The translations under genes and the position numbers were made by a program. 64,000 nt of DNA from Coprothermobacter platensis DSM 11748 (GTDB lineage Bacteria > Coprothermobacterota > Coprothermobacteria > Coprothermobacterales > Coprothermobacteraceae): the NCBI RefSeq assembly GCF_000378005.1, contig NZ_KB899040.1:1131145-1195144 (forward strand). The letters run 5' to 3'. The notes under the pieces were generated by a model. It searched no databases. It saw nothing but the letters and a program-made list of their open reading frames with translations, and had not been told where the DNA came from. Positions 44,973 to 53,289 of this stretch are shown here, in pieces. Every line of letters begins with the position of its first letter. Position 1 is the first letter of the stretch.

Positions 44973-46298
44973 TTGGATGTGGTGGATTTACTTTCAACAC
45001 TGGTATCTTTCCCCACCGTGAATGACCCTGGTAAGGGTTTACTGCCAACAAAGGAGTGCCCACAATTCATAGCAAATACGCTTTCCTCGTGGGGCATAGA
45101 AAACGAGATTATTGAGCATGATGGTGCATATGCAGTTTGTGCATCAATCGGTACAGGCAAGCCAAAAGTCATGGCTATGGCACATTTTGACGTAGTGCCC
45201 GTGAGCGTGGAAGAATGGTCTTATGAACCGTTTAAGTTGACCATTGAAGGCGATAAAGCTTATGGCCGGGGATCAGTGGATGATAAAGAAAACGTTGCTT
45301 CACTCATGCTTGCTTTAAAAGCACTAAAAGACAAATCACTTAATGGAAAAGTCATATGCGCTTTCACAGGTGACGAAGAAACAGGCGGACGCATGGCATC
45401 TTTCATAGCTGATAAAATGCAAGAAGAGAACAGCTTACCTTCTTTCTTAATCAATGCAGACGGTACTGGCATGGTTCCAATTGTCAGACGAAGGAAGGGA
45501 TTTGGTGTAAACATAAGCCTGCCCGCTAAAACGGTTGCCGTTAAAGGCGCTGTTAAAGAAAAGACTTTCGAAATCCGTACGCCCATTGTAGAAACACGGC
45601 ATGCTGCATATTTCTTGCCTGGTGTAGATACACATCCGCTTATTGCCGCATCGCAGTTTCTCAGGGAAACTGATTTTCAAGCAATACAACTTAGCGGCGC
45701 TTTTTTAAAATCCAACGTTGTGCCGGGAAAGGTCGTTCTTACATACGTGGATGAAACAGTCGGTTCAGAAAGTGATGTTAACGTGGATGAAAACCTAACT
45801 GCCCTTCTGAAGGCCGTTGTTCCACTAATCAAGGCGCCTATAAAACCTGACAGATACAGCGATTTTGGTGTTTCCATAACACCGAACATGTACAGTTTCG
45901 AGCAAGAAAGACATGTACTTTATATCGACATAAGGGCTATGAGCAACGGCAACAGTGACATAGAAAAAACCATTAGCGAAGTGATTTCTTATAACCTACC
46001 TGAAGCCGAAGTGAGCTTTGGTAACAAAGATAAGGCAGGATTTTTGTTCACCGACCCAAAAGAACCGTTTGTAAAAACCGTCTTAAACGTCATAACGCAA
46101 CATGGAGAAAAAGCAAAAGCTGTAGAAGGTGCTGGAGCGGCAGACAGCCGGTATTTCACACCGCTGGGTGTAAAAGCTATCGATTTCGGTCCCAAAGGTG
46201 GAAACGTACATGGACCTAACGAGTATGTGGAAATACCTTCGTTGAAAATGCTTCCTCAGGTTTACACAGAAATTTTAGAGAACTTATTAGCTTTATAG
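44973..46298 (+). CDS. M20-family dipeptidase (PepV/Sapep-like)
   Basis: 441-residue cytosolic zinc peptidase. Metal-site motifs are M-A-H-F-D-V-V-P near residue 68, G-R-G-S-V-D-D-K near 97, T-G-D-E-E-T-G-G near 130 and N-A-D-G-T-G near 157; the C-terminal H-G-P-N-E-Y holds the last His. It likely hydrolyses dipeptides. Start TTG 44973 follows AGGAGGTG at 7 nt. It lies 51 nt after pepQ and probably shares its mRNA. Confidence 0.88.
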   Translation: MDVVDLLSTLVSFPTVNDPGKGLLPTKECPQFIANTLSSWGIENEIIEHDGAYAVCASIGTGKPKVMAMAHFDVVPVSVEEWSYEPFKLTIEGDKAYGRGSVDDKENVASLMLALKALKDKSLNGKVICAFTGDEETGGRMASFIADKMQEENSLPSFLINADGTGMVPIVRRRKGFGVNISLPAKTVAVKGAVKEKTFEIRTPIVETRHAAYFLPGVDTHPLIAASQFLRETDFQAIQLSGAFLKSNVVPGKVVLTYVDETVGSESDVNVDENLTALLKAVVPLIKAPIKPDRYSDFGVSITPNMYSFEQERHVLYIDIRAMSNGNSDIEKTISEVISYNLPEAEVSFGNKDKAGFLFTDPKEPFVKTVLNVITQHGEKAKAVEGAGAADSRYFTPLGVKAIDFGPKGGNVHGPNEYVEIPSLKMLPQVYTEILENLLAL

Positions 46299-46307
46299 TG
46301 CTAAATG

Positions 46308-46353
46308 AAGAGAGTCAGCTAATCAAACATGAGACATGATGGCTGACTCTCTT
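46308..46353 (+). terminator. hairpin after the peptidase genes
   Basis: A 12-bp stem (46308-46319 with 46342-46353) with a 22-nt loop, starting 9 nt after the M20 stop. Only a short T tract; it also precedes the -10-like box of the next gene. Confidence 0.65.
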
Positions 46354-46359
46354 GTGCAT

Positions 46360-46365
46360 TAAAAT
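46360..46365 (+). promoter_or_regulatory. -10-like box for a leaderless resolvase-like mRNA
   Basis: TAAAAT followed by 7 nt and ATG 46373, with no SD between. Confidence 0.35.
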
Positions 46366-46372
46366 ACTGTGT

Positions 46373-47014
46373 ATGATGTGGTTTTTTATAGGCCTGTCTA
46401 TGGGTTTACTCTTGCTGCTTTTTCTCAAGCTTTCTTACCAAAGAGATTTAGAGCGCACAAAGAGAGAATTGCAAGAAGAATACCAAGCTACCATAAGGGA
46501 AAGTCAGTTACGTGCGGAAACATTTTGGAAGGCGCAGTTCGAAGACTGGAAGAGTCGAGAAATAGAAACAATCAGATTAAGCACAGAACAGCAGTACAAG
46601 GCACTTTTTGAACAGTGGAAGCTTGCCGAAGAAGATGGCATCCGGCAGGATGCTGCAAAGAGAAGCAAATCGGTCATGCTTGGACAAATAACGGAGCATT
46701 TAGTTCCTTTCCTGCCCAACTTTAGCTATAATCCCAAAGATGCCAGATTTTTGGGAACACCTGTCGATCTCATTGTTTTCGATGGGCTGAGCGATGGCGA
46801 TTTAAAACAAGTTGTCTTCATAGAAGTAAAAAGCGGAACTTCCAAACAACTCACTGAGCGAGAAAAACAAGTCAGGGATGTCATCTTTGAACGGCGTGTT
46901 TCGTGGGAACTCTTCTACCAACCTGCAGAACTATTAACTACGGAAAAAGGTTTACTTGACCATCCTTATGATGACCAAGTAAACCCCATGGACAGCGAAG
47001 AATCTACGGAATAA
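46373..47014 (+). CDS. membrane-anchored Holliday-junction-resolvase-like nuclease
   Basis: About 213 residues: an N-terminal hydrophobic helix (residues ~3-20), a long Glu/Arg/Gln-rich coiled coil (~25-100), then a restriction-endonuclease-like domain with G-T-P-V-D-L-I-V-F-D near residue 130 and F-I-E-V-K-S-G near 150 (the D...E-x-K catalytic pattern). This matches predicted endonucleases related to archaeal Holliday-junction resolvases. ATG 46373 lies 7 nt after a TAAAAT box; the frame extends to TTG 46352. Its 3' end overlaps the convergent GerMN gene by 11 nt. Cell role unknown. Confidence 0.75.
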   Translation: MMWFFIGLSMGLLLLLFLKLSYQRDLERTKRELQEEYQATIRESQLRAETFWKAQFEDWKSREIETIRLSTEQQYKALFEQWKLAEEDGIRQDAAKRSKSVMLGQITEHLVPFLPNFSYNPKDARFLGTPVDLIVFDGLSDGDLKQVVFIEVKSGTSKQLTEREKQVRDVIFERRVSWELFYQPAELLTTEKGLLDHPYDDQVNPMDSEESTE

Positions 47015-47900
47015 TAGCCTTTTCGTTTCTTGTTATTTCGCTAGGCAAACCAAAGTGACCCCAGTATGACTCTATAGCGTAACCGTCTATTTCTCCTTTG
47101 GTTTTGCCTTCTATGCTAAGCTTCACTGTTTTTATGTCAGGAAACTCGGTTAGCGTATTTCCTATGGCGTAAATACTCATCGCTTCGCCACCTGCGGATA
47201 CTGGGCAGTACTTATATGCTTCTGTAATAGCTTCCTTGCTTAAATCCACATACGCAGTGCCATTCTCCACATTGAAACCCAAAATACGTGTTGTTGGCGG
47301 AAGCGGCATACCCATACTTAAATCAGTTGGACCTTGAATCAACGCTTCCAACGCTCTTAAGGGTTTGTTTTCGTCAACTACATAATGGTTCTCTGCCTTT
47401 ACTCCCCAGTCTGGGTCAGCCACGATATAATAAACCTTTACCTGTGTGAGTGCCAGCGGAATAGAACGACTTTGATTGTACTCTTTGACTAAACCTATAA
47501 ACTTATCTGTTTTATCTCCCAAAGCGCTGGTAATAATTTCGACAGCAGATGCTGTTGTACTCTTTAATTGAGAAGAAATAGCATTGTCAGCTAAACCTTG
47601 TTGAGTCAATGCCACTCTTTCAGAGAACTCAGATTTTATGGCAAGTTGTACAACTTCCTTTTGCGTGGCAGTGAGTTCCAAGTCTCCTGAAATGCTGTTC
47701 AAGTAAATAGAGTCAAGATTTGAAAGGTAACCGGGTTTCACACCGGAACTGGAAAAACTCCCACCATAGCGCGAATACAAGAAACCCGCTCCAAAACCAA
47801 TGACGATCAAAAGTACTACTATGAGTATCCAACGCGCAGCGCTACCTCTGGCATTTCTTGTGCTTCTGCTATTTCTAACGCTTCTATTGTTATTCGACAT
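47004..47900 (-). CDS. GerMN-domain membrane-anchored protein
   Basis: 298 residues: a basic, Ser/Arg/Asn-rich cytosolic tail (1-22), one membrane helix (~23-45), a helical middle domain, then a GerMN domain at ~155-280 (P-L-R-A-L-E-A-L-I-Q-G-P-T region, V-D-L-S-K-E-A segment, I-G-N-T-L-T-E-F). GerMN domains occur in spore germination protein GerM and in envelope lipoproteins and bind cell-wall-associated partners. No spore genes are near, so an envelope role is likely. Start ATG 47900 with GGAGGTG. Confidence 0.8.
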   Translation of the reverse strand: MSNNNRSVRNSRSTRNARGSAARWILIVVLLIVIGFGAGFLYSRYGGSFSSSGVKPGYLSNLDSIYLNSISGDLELTATQKEVVQLAIKSEFSERVALTQQGLADNAISSQLKSTTASAVEIITSALGDKTDKFIGLVKEYNQSRSIPLALTQVKVYYIVADPDWGVKAENHYVVDENKPLRALEALIQGPTDLSMGMPLPPTTRILGFNVENGTAYVDLSKEAITEAYKYCPVSAGGEAMSIYAIGNTLTEFPDIKTVKLSIEGKTKGEIDGYAIESYWGHFGLPSEITRNEKAIIP

Positions 47901-47969
47901 GGTGGTGCACCTCCGGATCTATAAGAAACAATAAAAAAGAATAGACGTTTTTGCCGCAAATTCTTACAG

Positions 47970-47975
47970 TAAAAT
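47970..47975 (+). promoter_or_regulatory. -10-like box for a leaderless HD-protein mRNA
   Basis: TAAAAT followed by exactly 6 nt and ATG 47982; no SD. Confidence 0.4.
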
Positions 47976-47981
47976 ATTAAC

Positions 47982-49376
47982 ATGAACTTAATTGAATACT
48001 ATGGCCTTAAAGACGTCTACCTAAATGTCATTCCCAAGCTTAACATGGACAAAGACCCCCTAACGCTTTGGAGCCATTCCGTGGATGTAGCTCGGCGTTT
48101 TGCTGAACTTTCAGATAAACTTTGGCGTCCACCCATTGGTCCTGAAGCCCATCTCATTTTGCGCTATGGTATAGAGATGATGCAAAGTTTGGTCTATCTC
48201 CATGATGTAGGTAAAGTTGATGCACAGTTCCAGGAAGAACTAAAAACAGGTTCGCTAACATCCAGACACACTATTTTGGGGTTAAACTTAGTCGTCGAAG
48301 CTGCAGAAAAACTTGCTCAAAACTATCCTAAAGAACTCCGGCCTACGCTAATCTATTTGACTTCACTGGCAACCACATTACATCATGTGCCCCTTATGAA
48401 GACTACACTTAGCAATCCTAAAGAACACCCTGATGCCAGCCTACTCCCTTATCATTTGCAAGCGATTTGGGAACAGGACATAAGAAATACGATTACACAT
48501 TTGAAACAGTATAGGAAAGAACTTACCATTAGCGGTTGGGAGCTCCACTGGGTCTTTAGTTACCTTAGCGGTTTAGTCGCCTTAGCTGATGAAAGTTCCA
48601 GTGCTCATTATCCCATTACGCTTTCTCACACGTTTTTTGTTGATTACAAAGTTCCTGATGAACCTTGCAGCTCGGAAGTAGGCATATATGCCCCTCAACT
48701 TTGGGCAAGTCAGTTAAAAGAAGGCATCATTACTCCATCCACGAGTGAAGCATTCCGTTTAATGCAGCCGCGTATTTACACAAGCTTCTACGATATACTG
48801 CCGTTCATACTGGGCCTGGGTAAATATAACATAAGAATGTTGAGCCTTCTGGGAAGTACTGTTTATACCCCAAGAAAAGACTGGGCAGAGCTCTTTTCGG
48901 ATTTATTTAGGTGCCGTGTTGTCCTTACGCAGCAGCCTAAAGGTTCAATAAACATAATCAGAACAGACAACTATGAAGGCAAACCCCCATACTATATGCA
49001 GTCCGTTAATGATAACGCTTTCGAATTAGATGAGTGGAACGTTGTCACACAAGACTACAACGATTTGGTACCATTTTTTGATTGGCTATCACTGGTCAAA
49101 AAAGTTTGGAGCCACTTGGGCGAATATGCTCTCATAAATGTCGGTTTAGCAAACACAAAGCAACATTTTATAAAGGCTGATGCCATAGAAACCAGTGATG
49201 ACTTAGTACAAGTGAGAAGAAGATTGCCTAATGATATTAGCAATTGGCCCAAAGTTCCACGTGAAACACTGGTTCACAAACTGGCAAGTACGCCAGTTCC
49301 CCTTTTAGAAGCCGTTAAGGGAACCATTATAGGTGAATCACATGTACTGCTTAAACAACCAAATCGTGTTTTATAA
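47982..49376 (+). CDS. HD-domain protein resembling the Cas3'' nuclease, not linked to CRISPR
   Basis: 464 residues. The first ~230 resemble the HD nuclease domain of Cas3: W-S-H-S-V-D-V-A near residue 31, Y-L-H-D-V-G-K-V-D-A-Q-F-Q near 72-84, S-R-H-T-I-L-G near 94 and T-L-H-H-V near 128, giving the expected His/Asp ligand set and the 'F-Q' after HDxGK. No helicase domain follows; the C-terminal ~230 residues match no family I recognise. No CRISPR repeats or other cas genes were seen in the window. No SD; a -10-like box lies 6 nt before ATG. Nuclease or phosphohydrolase activity is inferred. Confidence 0.6.
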   Translation: MNLIEYYGLKDVYLNVIPKLNMDKDPLTLWSHSVDVARRFAELSDKLWRPPIGPEAHLILRYGIEMMQSLVYLHDVGKVDAQFQEELKTGSLTSRHTILGLNLVVEAAEKLAQNYPKELRPTLIYLTSLATTLHHVPLMKTTLSNPKEHPDASLLPYHLQAIWEQDIRNTITHLKQYRKELTISGWELHWVFSYLSGLVALADESSSAHYPITLSHTFFVDYKVPDEPCSSEVGIYAPQLWASQLKEGIITPSTSEAFRLMQPRIYTSFYDILPFILGLGKYNIRMLSLLGSTVYTPRKDWAELFSDLFRCRVVLTQQPKGSINIIRTDNYEGKPPYYMQSVNDNAFELDEWNVVTQDYNDLVPFFDWLSLVKKVWSHLGEYALINVGLANTKQHFIKADAIETSDDLVQVRRRLPNDISNWPKVPRETLVHKLASTPVPLLEAVKGTIIGESHVLLKQPNRVL

Positions 49377-49413
49377 GCGATAAAAAAGAACCTACAAATA
49401 AGAGCAGTTGCTA

Positions 49414-49419
49414 TATAAT
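49414..49419 (+). promoter_or_regulatory. -10 box just upstream of the PRD regulator gene
   Basis: TATAAT 11 nt before ATG 49431, with no SD; the mRNA leader would be only about 4-5 nt. Confidence 0.45.
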
Positions 49420-49430
49420 ATCGCTGAATC

Positions 49431-51434
49431 ATGAAAGAAACACGCGAAATGACACGCCTTTTCAAAGAACGACATGTAAGAGAATGCTTATACCTTATTG
49501 ATCTTGAAGAACCTTTATCCATAGCGGAAATAAGCAAAGCACTAAACATAAAAAGCAGGACATTAAAAAGTGACCTTAAGGAACTTGTTCCTTTCCTTGC
49601 CTCCAACGGCCTGACACTGGTAAGCAAGAGAGGTAAAGGCATTTATGTTGTAGCCAAGGACAAACAAACCAAGAAAGACATTAAGAAAAAACTGGAAAGT
49701 ACGTTAAGCGAAGTTAGCCCAGACAGGGAAACACGTTGCAAAGAAATGTTATTGGATTGCCTTTTGCAAAATAAGATTCCCACATTGGAAGACTGGTGCT
49801 TCACATTTACGGTGTCGCGTCCCACAGTACTTAAAGACTTACGCATAGTAAAAGACTGGCTTAAAGATAAAGGCTTAAACTTGGTAGGCAAACCTGGAAG
49901 CGGTTATGTTTTGGAAGGCAAAGAAAAGGAATTCTGCATAAGAGATGCTTTATCAAGTTTGCTTGCTGATGAACTCCACAGCGACAGCCATGTGGAAGAA
50001 GGAATCGGGCAAAACGGTAATAAAAGGAATTTGCTAAAGGATGTGGATTTAGAAGGTGTGGAAAAATTCATTGAAAACGTTGAAAAAACCATGCAAACAA
50101 CAATTGCCGATAGTGATTACGAGTTACTTCGTCTTAGAACGGCAATAAGCATAAAACGCATTAAAGAAGAAAACATTGTGGAAATGGACCAAGAAACTTT
50201 TGAAGAAATCGCTCAAAGTCCAACATATAACATAATTGCTGGCCAATGCGGTTTTTTAGAGAATTATTATGATATTGTTTTGCCACCAGAAGAAATTGCT
50301 TATTTAACTTTGCTCTTTCTAACAGCAAAACCTCAAAACCCGGCACAAACAAAACCAGACCAGAAAAGCGAACAGTATTTTGAACTGGCAAAGACTGTGG
50401 CACAGATATCTCAAGATGTACTGGGTATACCTCTTGCATATGATACAGAGCTCATCGACATGCTTGCAGCTCACTTGGAAACAACTATTAGCCGCATCAA
50501 ATACGGTTTCGATATAGAAAACCCGTTGGCTGCTGAAGTCAAAGATGAATACCCTCTTTATTTTAGCGTCGCAAAAGTAATAGCTACTCTCCTTACCAAT
50601 AAACTGGGTATCCGCATAATGGAAGATGAGGTAGCTTACATTGCAATGTACATCGCAACGGCTGCTGAAAAAGCAAAAACGAAGAATGCACAAAAAAAAC
50701 GTGTGGCAGTATTTTGTCCGTTGGGCATTGGCATGTCTAACTTCATTTACTGGAAACTTGCAAATGAACTGCCTGAGGTTGAAGTAGTCCAAGTAGGGTC
50801 ATATAAAGAACTTTCATCGGGTAAACTTGAACCAGATATAAACTTGATTGTTTCGACTATACCATTACCTAATACATGTGTACCGAGTGTAGTTGTGTCT
50901 CACCTGCTTAACACAGAAGAAATAAAGAAAATAAAAGAGAAGCTCAACTTAATGGATGCGTCTTGGCATAGTTTACTGCACCTGTTCGATGAGCGTTTAA
51001 TACTTCTTAATGTTGAAACTAAGGATCGTACAGAAGCTCTTTCGCTCCTTGCTTCAAGAATGGTTCAATACGACTATACAAAACCGCAGTTCGTTGATGC
51101 CATCATAAAGAGAGAGGAAATGTTCCCCACCGCCATCAATGCACCAATACCTTTTGCTCTACCACATGTGGAATATGATTACACCATAAAAGAAGGATTT
51201 GGGTTAGCTTTCCTGAGCAGTCCTGTTTTATTCAAAGAAATGGGAAATCCAGATCATGAGATGCCCGTCAAAATCATACTCATGCCCGCACTTCTTTCTG
51301 ATGGCAAATTAGGTAAAATTCTGAGCCAGCTTTTAGAGCTCATGAAAGATACAAAATTCATCCGCAAGCTATTAGCAGCCAAATCAGCTTCTGAAATAAG
51401 AAGCCTTCTTATTAAAGAACTCAGTCAGTTATAG
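49431..51434 (+). CDS. PRD-containing PTS-regulated transcription activator (MtlR/LicR type)
   Basis: 667 residues in the order: DNA-binding helix-turn-helix regions (~20-60 and ~105-150), PRD1 (~215-300), PRD2 (~315-415), an EIIB-like domain with C-P-L-G-I-G-M-S-N near 428, and an EIIA (fructose/mannitol) domain (~520-667) with the phospho-His in A-L-P-H near 583. PRD2 keeps L-A-A-H-L, but the second usual PRD2 His position reads Tyr (A-Y-I-A-M-Y). Such proteins are switched by HPr- and EIIB-dependent phosphorylation. It most likely controls the galactitol-type PTS operon starting at 52454, with one opposite-strand gene between. Confidence 0.88.
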   Translation: MKETREMTRLFKERHVRECLYLIDLEEPLSIAEISKALNIKSRTLKSDLKELVPFLASNGLTLVSKRGKGIYVVAKDKQTKKDIKKKLESTLSEVSPDRETRCKEMLLDCLLQNKIPTLEDWCFTFTVSRPTVLKDLRIVKDWLKDKGLNLVGKPGSGYVLEGKEKEFCIRDALSSLLADELHSDSHVEEGIGQNGNKRNLLKDVDLEGVEKFIENVEKTMQTTIADSDYELLRLRTAISIKRIKEENIVEMDQETFEEIAQSPTYNIIAGQCGFLENYYDIVLPPEEIAYLTLLFLTAKPQNPAQTKPDQKSEQYFELAKTVAQISQDVLGIPLAYDTELIDMLAAHLETTISRIKYGFDIENPLAAEVKDEYPLYFSVAKVIATLLTNKLGIRIMEDEVAYIAMYIATAAEKAKTKNAQKKRVAVFCPLGIGMSNFIYWKLANELPEVEVVQVGSYKELSSGKLEPDINLIVSTIPLPNTCVPSVVVSHLLNTEEIKKIKEKLNLMDASWHSLLHLFDERLILLNVETKDRTEALSLLASRMVQYDYTKPQFVDAIIKREEMFPTAINAPIPFALPHVEYDYTIKEGFGLAFLSSPVLFKEMGNPDHEMPVKIILMPALLSDGKLGKILSQLLELMKDTKFIRKLLAAKSASEIRSLLIKELSQL

Positions 51435-51456
51435 AAAGTTATCATTTATCTACAGG

Positions 51457-52284
51457 CTAAGGATGTTCCTTAAGAACAAGTTCGTTTATTGCCCATGCAA
51501 CGCCAGCTTGATTATTCGTTTTTGTCACTAATCGGGCTATCCGTTTGGCTTCCCTGACAGCATTTTCCATGGCTACAGGATAGCCTACCTTGCTCATTAT
51601 GTCCACATCATTATAGGCATCCCCAATATACATAACTTCATCAGGTGTAACATGGAAATAATCGCATAGAAAACTCAAAGACTGTTCTTTTCCTACATTA
51701 GGTCCATAAACTTCATAGAAAGGTCCAGCTTCTTTGAGCAAAGACTTAACTACACTGGCTTCCTTATAAAGATTGTCCACAGCGTCAAGCACATCAAGAA
51801 CTTTCTCTTCAGGACCGAAAAAAGCTACTTCCACTACATCCTGTGGGAGTACCTGAAGTACGTCTGGGACCCTATTTACCCTATAGCCATTTCGTTTCAA
51901 ATAAACCTCGTAAGGACCTACGTAGTCCTTGTCCACAAGCATATCATTTTCCTTAATAAAGTCTGATGACACAAAATAAAACAGATTTCTTTTTCGGCTT
52001 TCCTTTACCAAATGGGACGCAATCGACTGGCTTAAATAAACTTGCCTGATAATTTCCTCCGAAAGTGGCTTGTAAATAAAAGCACCATTTTGTAGCACCA
52101 CCGGTACATCTAAACCTAAACCTTGGATGACTGGCTTCGCATAACTAAAGTGCCTGCCAGTAACCAATGTAACATGAACACCCCGGTCCAAAGCCTGCTT
52201 AATTGCTTGCTTGTTCTCTTCAAGCAAGACTTTGTCATCGGTGACTAACGTACCATCAATGTCTGTCAATATGAGCTTTACCAT
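51457..52284 (-). CDS. HAD-superfamily (Cof-type) sugar phosphatase
   Basis: 275-residue HAD hydrolase: nucleophile D-I-D-G-T-L-V near residue 8, motif II T-G-R-H, and motif IV G-D-A-Y-N-D-V. Cof-type cap domain in between. It is on the opposite strand between the PRD regulator and the PTS operon, so it may be part of the same regulon. The family dephosphorylates sugar phosphates; substrate unknown. The upstream SD is weak (ATG 52284). Confidence 0.87.
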   Translation of the reverse strand: MVKLILTDIDGTLVTDDKVLLEENKQAIKQALDRGVHVTLVTGRHFSYAKPVIQGLGLDVPVVLQNGAFIYKPLSEEIIRQVYLSQSIASHLVKESRKRNLFYFVSSDFIKENDMLVDKDYVGPYEVYLKRNGYRVNRVPDVLQVLPQDVVEVAFFGPEEKVLDVLDAVDNLYKEASVVKSLLKEAGPFYEVYGPNVGKEQSLSFLCDYFHVTPDEVMYIGDAYNDVDIMSKVGYPVAMENAVREAKRIARLVTKTNNQAGVAWAINELVLKEHP

Positions 52285-52406
52285 TGCCGTTTGCCCAAAT
52301 CAATTGTAACATCTGAGAACATTGTTGAATGCCCATTTTCTTTCCCATTACATCACTTAGTAAACGAAATGTACTTACTTTACATAGACATCGACAGGTA
52401 TGTTAA

Positions 52407-52422
52407 TTGACTTATAAATCAA
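52407..52422. promoter_or_regulatory. near-perfect palindrome upstream of the sugar-acid PTS operon
   Basis: TTGACTTATAAATCAA, a 16-bp palindrome with one mismatched pair, 32 nt before the EIIA start. It overlaps a TATAAA box. A candidate operator for the PRD activator or another regulator. Confidence 0.35.
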
Positions 52423-52453
52423 CGTGAAAAACAATGTAATCAAGGAGGTTTAT

Positions 52454-52954
52454 ATGGACGTTAAAGAAATCATAAAACCAGATTTGATCTTCAAACAGAT
52501 GGACTTTAACACACCAGAGGAGGTGATTAGCTTTTTAGCAGAGAAACTTACATCCAATGAGTTGGTAAAGTCGGAATTTCGACCTGCCGTATTGGAACGT
52601 GAAAAAACATTTCCTACTGCACTGTTCACAGGCTCCATAAACGTCGCCATACCCCACACAGATGTGAAATATGTAAACAAACCCGCAATTGCCATAGCGA
52701 CCTTAAAACATCCCATTTCATGGAGAAGAATGGATAAACCAGAGGATGACATTCCAGTATCCATGGTATTCATGCTAGCCATAGTAGACCCGAACGAATA
52801 TGTCCTGTTCCTTTCAAAATTGACTACTCTATTCGGCAAACCCGATGTTTTAGCAGATTTGTACAATGCCAACTCCAATGCGGACATGGCAAACATTCTC
52901 TTAGCCAATTTGTGTGGCGAAGAAAAGCAAGAAAACAAGAATAAGGAGGATTGA
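52454..52954 (+). CDS. PTS EIIA, galactitol/fructose type
   Basis: 166-residue phosphocarrier. The phospho-His lies in V-A-I-P-H-T-D near residue 68, and the N-terminal E-V-I-S-F-L-A-E-K-L segment fits the EIIA-2 fold. I chose ATG 52454 because of the AAGGAGG site; the frame extends to 52424. First gene of a run of co-directional genes to 59411: IIA, IIB, IIC, dehydrogenase, two dehydratases, aldolase, HPr. Confidence 0.9.
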   Translation: MDVKEIIKPDLIFKQMDFNTPEEVISFLAEKLTSNELVKSEFRPAVLEREKTFPTALFTGSINVAIPHTDVKYVNKPAIAIATLKHPISWRRMDKPEDDIPVSMVFMLAIVDPNEYVLFLSKLTTLFGKPDVLADLYNANSNADMANILLANLCGEEKQENKNKED

Positions 52955-52958
52955 TTCC

Positions 52959-53264
52959 ATGGCGACTGACAACAAAACACTGCGCATACTGGCCGTATGT
53001 GCTGACGGTGCAGCCACATCCACAGTTGTGGCTGTTAGGCTAAGGGAATATTTCGGAAACAAAGGCGTAAAAGTAGAAGTCGTTCAAGGTCGCGTAGTCG
53101 ATGCGAAACGTTCCGTGGAAAGTGGGAAATTCGATCTTGTAGTTTCTACAGCAGGTTCCAACTTAGGCATTACCAATGTTCCCGTACTTAACGGTATCCC
53201 CTTACTAACGGGTATCGGTAAAGACCAATTTTTCGCTGAGGTCGAAAAAGTTCTTAAAAAATAG
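52959..53264 (+). CDS. PTS EIIB, galactitol type (GatB-like)
   Basis: 101 residues with the EIIB P-loop Cys in A-V-C-A-D-G-A-A-T-S near residue 13, the site phosphorylated by EIIA. ATG 52959 follows AAGGAGG, 4 nt after the EIIA stop. Passes phosphate to the sugar or sugar acid entering through the IIC permease. Confidence 0.9.
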   Translation: MATDNKTLRILAVCADGAATSTVVAVRLREYFGNKGVKVEVVQGRVVDAKRSVESGKFDLVVSTAGSNLGITNVPVLNGIPLLTGIGKDQFFAEVEKVLKK

Positions 53265-53289
53265 AACCAACTAAAGGGAGGCGGGTAGC

